Shown one piece after another: positions 5,623 through 8,255 of a stretch of 8,255 nt of DNA. Source of the stretch: Acidobacteriota bacterium (GTDB lineage: Bacteria; Acidobacteriota; Terriglobia; Acidiferrales; UBA7541); NCBI GenBank assembly GCA_003224515.1, contig QHZC01000238.1:1-8255 (forward strand). The letters are read 5' to 3'. A model generated the notes under the pieces. That model saw only the letters and a program-made list of their open reading frames with translations. It was not told the DNA's origin and did no database searches. Numbering within the stretch: the first letter of the stretch is position 1; each line of letters opens with the position of its first letter. A program made the position numbers and the translations under genes.

Positions 5623-6554
5623 GACTGACCCTCCCAGCAGCGCTCCAGGCGAGACATCGCCTCGCGCATTAACGCCGGCCAGGCGCTGAGGTACCAATAA
5701 GTATCTCGGACCTGGACATGGCCGAGGTAGGCGGACAAGTAAGGCAACTTTTGCTCGACGTCTTTGCCGGAGCGGTACCACCTCAACATGGTCATTGCAG
5801 CAAAGCGGTGCCTCATGTCATGCAGACGCGGCCCGTGACTGTCCGATGGACCTCGCAGGCCGGTCCGGCGGGATAATGCGTAGAATGTTCGGTGGATGTC
5901 GCCGCGATCCAACCGATTGCCCCAGTTGGAGACGAACAGATAAGGGGAAACCGATCGTCGGGTCCAGTGTCGATTCCGTCGTGCGAGGTAGTCGGCTAGC
6001 GCGCGACGGGTCGACGGGTGGATGGGGATCAACCGAGTCTTGCCGAACTTGGCATTCCGGATGGTCAGCACACCCGTCTTAAGATCCACATCCCGGAGCT
6101 CAAGATTGAGGGCTTCGCCGAGGCGCAAGCCCGTGACACTCAACAACCCGAAGAGGCAGTGGTAAGTCCAGGGTCGCAGGCTCCCGCGGGCGGGTAGCGA
6201 GAGCGCCGCACGCAATAAGCCCTGTATTTCCTTGGTGCTATACAGGTATGGTCGGGCTCGCTTGGGGCGATACGGCAACAAACCGTCCGGAGGAATTTGC
6301 GTTCGTGGGTCGGTTGCACTCCGGTGGCGCGCAAAGCTGCGCACGACACTCAAGCGGTACGCCCACTCCGTCGGTTGCACGGTTGAAGGTTGCTGCGCCC
6401 AGGCGAGCGCCAATTTGCTTGTGATGTGGGAGGCGCGGTGCTGCTCCATGAACTTGACGAAGGCGGGCAACAACTTGCCGGCCTTGGACAGCTTGAATCC
6501 CAAGCTGCGGCGCAGGATCAGATATTCCTGCACGGCCTGACGGAGTGTGTTCAT
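5619..6554 (-). CDS. ritB: Tyrosine site-specific recombinase, second gene of the RIT trio
   Basis: 311 residues from ATG 6554 (MNTLRQAVQEYLILRRSLGF). The ATG overlaps the ritA stop as ATGA, with GGGAGGTG about 5 bases upstream; a GTG at 6572 is possible but lacks a comparable binding site. The N-terminal region (about 1-90) is a core-binding domain of the type with LRRSLGFKL and WAYRLSVVRSFARH. The catalytic domain has Arg144 in TGLRLGE, Lys169 or Lys172 in NAKFGKTRLIPI, His245 and Arg248 in HDMRHRF, His279 in YLGHV and the probable nucleophile Tyr288 in DTYWYLSA. Tyr286 is an alternative nucleophile, since two tyrosines flank the Trp. It stops at 5619-5621, overlapping the ritC start, so the three proteins are probably made in coordinated amounts. 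Confidence 0.93.
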   Translation of the reverse strand: MNTLRQAVQEYLILRRSLGFKLSKAGKLLPAFVKFMEQHRASHITSKLALAWAQQPSTVQPTEWAYRLSVVRSFARHRSATDPRTQIPPDGLLPYRPKRARPYLYSTKEIQGLLRAALSLPARGSLRPWTYHCLFGLLSVTGLRLGEALNLELRDVDLKTGVLTIRNAKFGKTRLIPIHPSTRRALADYLARRNRHWTRRSVSPYLFVSNWGNRLDRGDIHRTFYALSRRTGLRGPSDSHGPRLHDMRHRFAAMTMLRWYRSGKDVEQKLPYLSAYLGHVQVRDTYWYLSAWPALMREAMSRLERCWEGQS

Positions 6555-7789
6555 CGCACACCTCCCGACCACGGCAAGGCAAGAGCGCGTAACGAATCAA
6601 GATCGACCGCGGTATAAATTTTCGTAGTTTCGAGGCCGTGATGCCTCAACACGTCGCCAATTTCAGCCAGCGAGGCACCGTGCTGCAGCATCTCGGTGGC
6701 GAGCGCATGGCGAAACTGATGCGCGCCTTGAGTGGGTGCCTGGATGCCAGCGCGTGCGAGGTTACGCTGAACTAGCGCTGCGATGGACCAAGAACCGAGA
6801 AAGCCGCGGAAGGGTGCCAGGGTCCTTAGAAAGACGCAACGACTGCTGCTCCGCGGCCGTCCGTGCCGCAGGTACGCAGCAATCGCGGAGCCTGCGTCTG
6901 GGGGTAATGGAAGGACGCTGCGTCGGCCGCCTTTTCCATGAACGGTTATCGATCCAGCATTCCAGTCAATGTCCTCGAGTTTGAGTCGGACCACTTCGCC
7001 CGCTCGCAATCCCAGTCGAGCAAGCAAAAGCAGAATCGCGTAGTCGCGGCGGCTCGTCGCTGTACGCCGATTGACGGAGGCCAACAGCCGGCGCACGGCA
7101 TCCGCCGGAATCGCGCGAGGGATTGACGGCCTCGACCAGTTGGCGACGATGGGAACGGCGGCGGCCAAATCAGATGTGATTTCTCCACGAAAGCGAGCGT
7201 AGTGCAGGAACGATCGAAGCGCCGTGGTCAGGAGTTTGGCGCGCTTCAAATGCAAGCGCGGAGCTTGGCGCCGGACAAATCGCACCACATCGCCTGCACA
7301 CAAGCATGACAACCTCACCGATCCATCGCCGAACCGATCAGCAAGGAACTTGCGGACGAATGGGACATAAGAGTCGACGCTCCTCTCCGCCAGCATCCGC
7401 TCGTTGCGCAAGTAGCGCTCGAACTCGTGTACCGCTTGCTCCGTTGGAGTCAATCGTGGTGGTGGGATCTTTTCGGCGGGAACCACACCCTGACGGCGCA
7501 GAAAGCCGAGGAGCTGTCGCAGCGTGGCGGCATCGGCTTGCTGGATTTTCACCTGGCGCGCACGAGACCGCAGATATCGAGCCGGATGCTCTGAGGAAAC
7601 ACGGCGCATGTTGACACCCTGCTTTCCAAGCCATCGGCTGAAACAGGCTGCCAGCCTTACTTTTCGATGTCGAGGAAGGACTGCATATCCCTCTTCGCGC
7701 GCCCACCTCGCGAACCCCCCAATGTGGGCCGACAGCGGACCTTCCAGTTGCCGTGCAAGAACCACATCATTGTCGATAATGCACTTCAT
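6551..7789 (-). CDS. ritA: Tyrosine site-specific recombinase, first gene of the RIT trio
   Basis: 412 residues from ATG 7789 (MKCIIDNDVVLARQLEGPLS), with AAAGGGG 6 bases upstream. The frame extends to a TTG at 7834, but that would start inside the right inner repeat. It is the longest of the three, with an extra N-terminal region (about 1-110) containing FARWAREEGYAVLPRHRKVR. The core-binding domain (about 115-205) has VHEFERYLRNERMLAERSVD and LKRAKLLTTALRSFLHYARF. The catalytic domain (about 225-400) has Arg262 in LGLRAGE, Lys286 in VHGKGGRR, His357 and Arg360 in HQFRHA, His383 in VLRHHGLETT and Tyr392 in TKIYTAVD. The usual LGH is LRH here, with catalytic His kept. A small hairpin lies in the leader. 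The promoter is expected in the right end of the element, but no clear -35/-10 pair was identified. Confidence 0.93.
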   Translation of the reverse strand: MKCIIDNDVVLARQLEGPLSAHIGGFARWAREEGYAVLPRHRKVRLAACFSRWLGKQGVNMRRVSSEHPARYLRSRARQVKIQQADAATLRQLLGFLRRQGVVPAEKIPPPRLTPTEQAVHEFERYLRNERMLAERSVDSYVPFVRKFLADRFGDGSVRLSCLCAGDVVRFVRRQAPRLHLKRAKLLTTALRSFLHYARFRGEITSDLAAAVPIVANWSRPSIPRAIPADAVRRLLASVNRRTATSRRDYAILLLLARLGLRAGEVVRLKLEDIDWNAGSITVHGKGGRRSVLPLPPDAGSAIAAYLRHGRPRSSSRCVFLRTLAPFRGFLGSWSIAALVQRNLARAGIQAPTQGAHQFRHALATEMLQHGASLAEIGDVLRHHGLETTKIYTAVDLDSLRALALPWSGGVR

Positions 7790-7804
7790 AGTTGACCCCT
7801 TTCT

Positions 7805-7827
7805 TTCAATCCCAGTGGTGGATTGAA
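7805..7827 (-). promoter_or_regulatory. Hairpin in the ritA leader
   Basis: An 8-bp perfect inverted repeat (TTCAATCC at 7805-7812, GGATTGAA at 7820-7827) surrounds a 7-base loop. It lies between the right inner core site and the ritA ribosome binding site, ending about 16 bases before the ATG. It could modulate ritA translation or be a protein-binding site. No regulator is identifiable. Confidence 0.45.
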
Positions 7828-7830
7828 GGG

Positions 7831-7850
7831 CCAAACTATGTCGGCTAACT
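7831..7850 (+). repeat. RIT right inner site, inverted copy of the core
   Basis: The sequence CCAAACTATGTCGGCTAACT matches the first half of the core (CCAAACTAT) exactly and the second half poorly. It faces the outer right core at 7885-7904 across 34 bases and lies 41 bases upstream of the ritA ATG. Confidence 0.65.
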
Positions 7851-7884
7851 TCGATTACGAGTCGGAAAATACGGCATGTAAGAA

Positions 7885-7920
7885 ATCACTCCGTAATAGT
7901 TTGGAACACGGAATAAAAAT
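7885..7920 (-). repeat. RIT right terminal inverted repeat, with outer core site
   Basis: On the minus strand it reads ATTTTTATTCCGTGTTCC, then AAACTATTACGGAGTGAT. It matches the left repeat at 4502-4537 at 32 of 36 positions. Confidence 0.9.
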
Positions 7921-7924
7921 GCAA

Positions 7925-8033
7925 CGAGTGGATCTCGATTGCGTTCATCAAGCTCGGTATCGGCAGGCCGGAAGCTGTTAGCGAACGAGCTTTCGTCGAG
8001 AACCGCGCTCTCGTTCCCAAAACCGCCAACTAA
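7925..8033 (+). pseudogene. 3' part of the small gene interrupted by the RIT element
   Basis: After the right end of the element the frame through GAG 7926-7928 encodes WISIAFIKLGIGRPEAVSER, then AFVENRALVPKTAN, ending at TAA 8031-8033. There is no start codon with a ribosome binding site of its own. Joining the CGAG here to the CGAG at 4470-4473 makes a single frame: MSNDAYTHYVVLNEM, ILGEACIIE, then WISIAF onward, 58 residues in all. Its length and position fit the small-gene cassette upstream. The alternative is a chance open frame of about 37 codons; amino-acid composition and exact frame agreement favour a real remnant. Confidence 0.5.
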
Positions 8034-8090
8034 CCCCCGCGAACTCCCACCCACAAATAGCACGAACCCACCACGTAAGTTCTTCCACTT

Positions 8091-8132
8091 CCGCACGGTG
8101 GGCGGCGTGTGCGCACGCCGCCCACCGTGCGG
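8091..8132. other. Strong GC-rich hairpin after the interrupted gene
   Basis: A perfect 19-bp inverted repeat pairs 8091-8109 (CCGCACGGTGGGCGGCGTG) with 8114-8132 around the loop TGCG. It lies 57 bases after the TAA at 8033. Neither strand has a T-run after the stem, so it is not a standard Rho-independent terminator. It may be a non-canonical terminator at the end of the small-gene cassette, an RNA-stabilising structure or a REP-like palindrome. No second copy is seen in this window. Confidence 0.8.
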
Positions 8133-8255
8133 CCCACCCAAAATCACAAAAATCAAAAACGTCAATTTGACAACTTTGACTTCTGTGACTTTCGGAGGTC
8201 CGACGTGCTCCCCGAACCAAATTTCCCCGCCAGACCCGACGAATTTGTTGGCCGG

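Larger units (their letters stand above)
4502..7920 (-). mobile_element. RIT (Recombinase in Trio) element, apparently complete
   Basis: Three adjacent, co-oriented tyrosine recombinase genes of different subtypes overlap by ATGA and occupy almost the entire unit: ritA 7789-6551, ritB 6554-5619, ritC 5622-4621. No cargo is present. The ends are 36-bp imperfect inverted repeats, 4502-4537 against 7920-7885, identical at 32 of 36 positions. Known RIT elements have this gene trio and flanking inverted repeats. The coordinates given are those bounded by the repeats. The true recombination points could lie a few bases outside: about 4474 on the left if the palindrome belongs to the element, and about 7924 on the right. 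Because all three genes keep full catalytic sets, the element looks potentially active. Confidence 0.88.

Noticed and set aside
5623..5781. N-terminal extension of ritC to a GTG at 5781
   Set aside because: It would overlap ritB by over 150 bases; the ATG at 5622 has the ATGA overlap and a proper ribosome binding site.
7845..8165. 106-codon minus-strand open frame across the right end of the element
   Set aside because: It spans the terminal repeat and the GC-rich hairpin, has no family resemblance, and overlaps the putative gene remnant on the other strand.
8167..8195. TTGACA-like box as a promoter
   Set aside because: No acceptable -10 box at 16-18 bases and no gene visible downstream within the window.
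7917..8255. Another plus-strand frame open to the right edge of the window
   Set aside because: Its translation is rich in Ser, Pro and Thr and crosses the 19-bp hairpin; it does not resemble a protein and has no start.

Overview
The window is bacterial and moderately GC-rich: genes are tightly packed, most starts carry GGAGG-type ribosome binding sites, and start and stop codons overlap. The phylum cannot be fixed from sequence alone. It reads as an accessory, recombination-prone stretch with four layers.

(1) Positions 1-2152, minus strand: the N-terminal 717 codons of a large exported protein that runs off the left edge. It has a late hydrophobic export segment, then five tandem bacterial Ig-like (Big_5/SbsA-type) domains, then the beginning of a DUF3494 ice-binding-like domain. 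Apparent plus-strand reading frames here are shadows of its repeats.

(2) Positions 2153-3360: a gene-poor 500 bp, then the N-terminal part of an integrase-core transposase. Near position 3135 it is joined to the C-terminal tail of an unrelated protein. That tail keeps its stop codon and a strong terminator-like hairpin.

(3) Positions 3412-4536, plus strand: a cassette of very small genes of unknown function (112, 95 and 86 residues, plus the start of a fourth), each with a good ribosome binding site. The first resembles small proteins of phage and plasmid accessory regions.

(4) Positions 4502-7920: a complete Recombinase-in-Trio (RIT) type element on the minus strand. Three different tyrosine recombinases (ritA, ritB, ritC) are translationally coupled by ATGA overlaps, and all have the catalytic R-K-H-R-H-Y residues. 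The element is bounded by 36-bp imperfect terminal inverted repeats (32 of 36 identical). Each end also has an inner, oppositely oriented copy of the core site CCAAACTATTACCGAGTGAT.

The element appears to sit inside the fourth small gene. The reading frame broken at about 4473 can be rejoined in frame at about 7925-7928 through a shared CGAG, giving a 58-residue protein that ends at 8033. A 19-bp GC-rich hairpin follows at 8091-8132. A perfect 32-bp palindrome is present only at the left junction. The most interesting material is the RIT element, its four-site end architecture and the rebuilt target gene.
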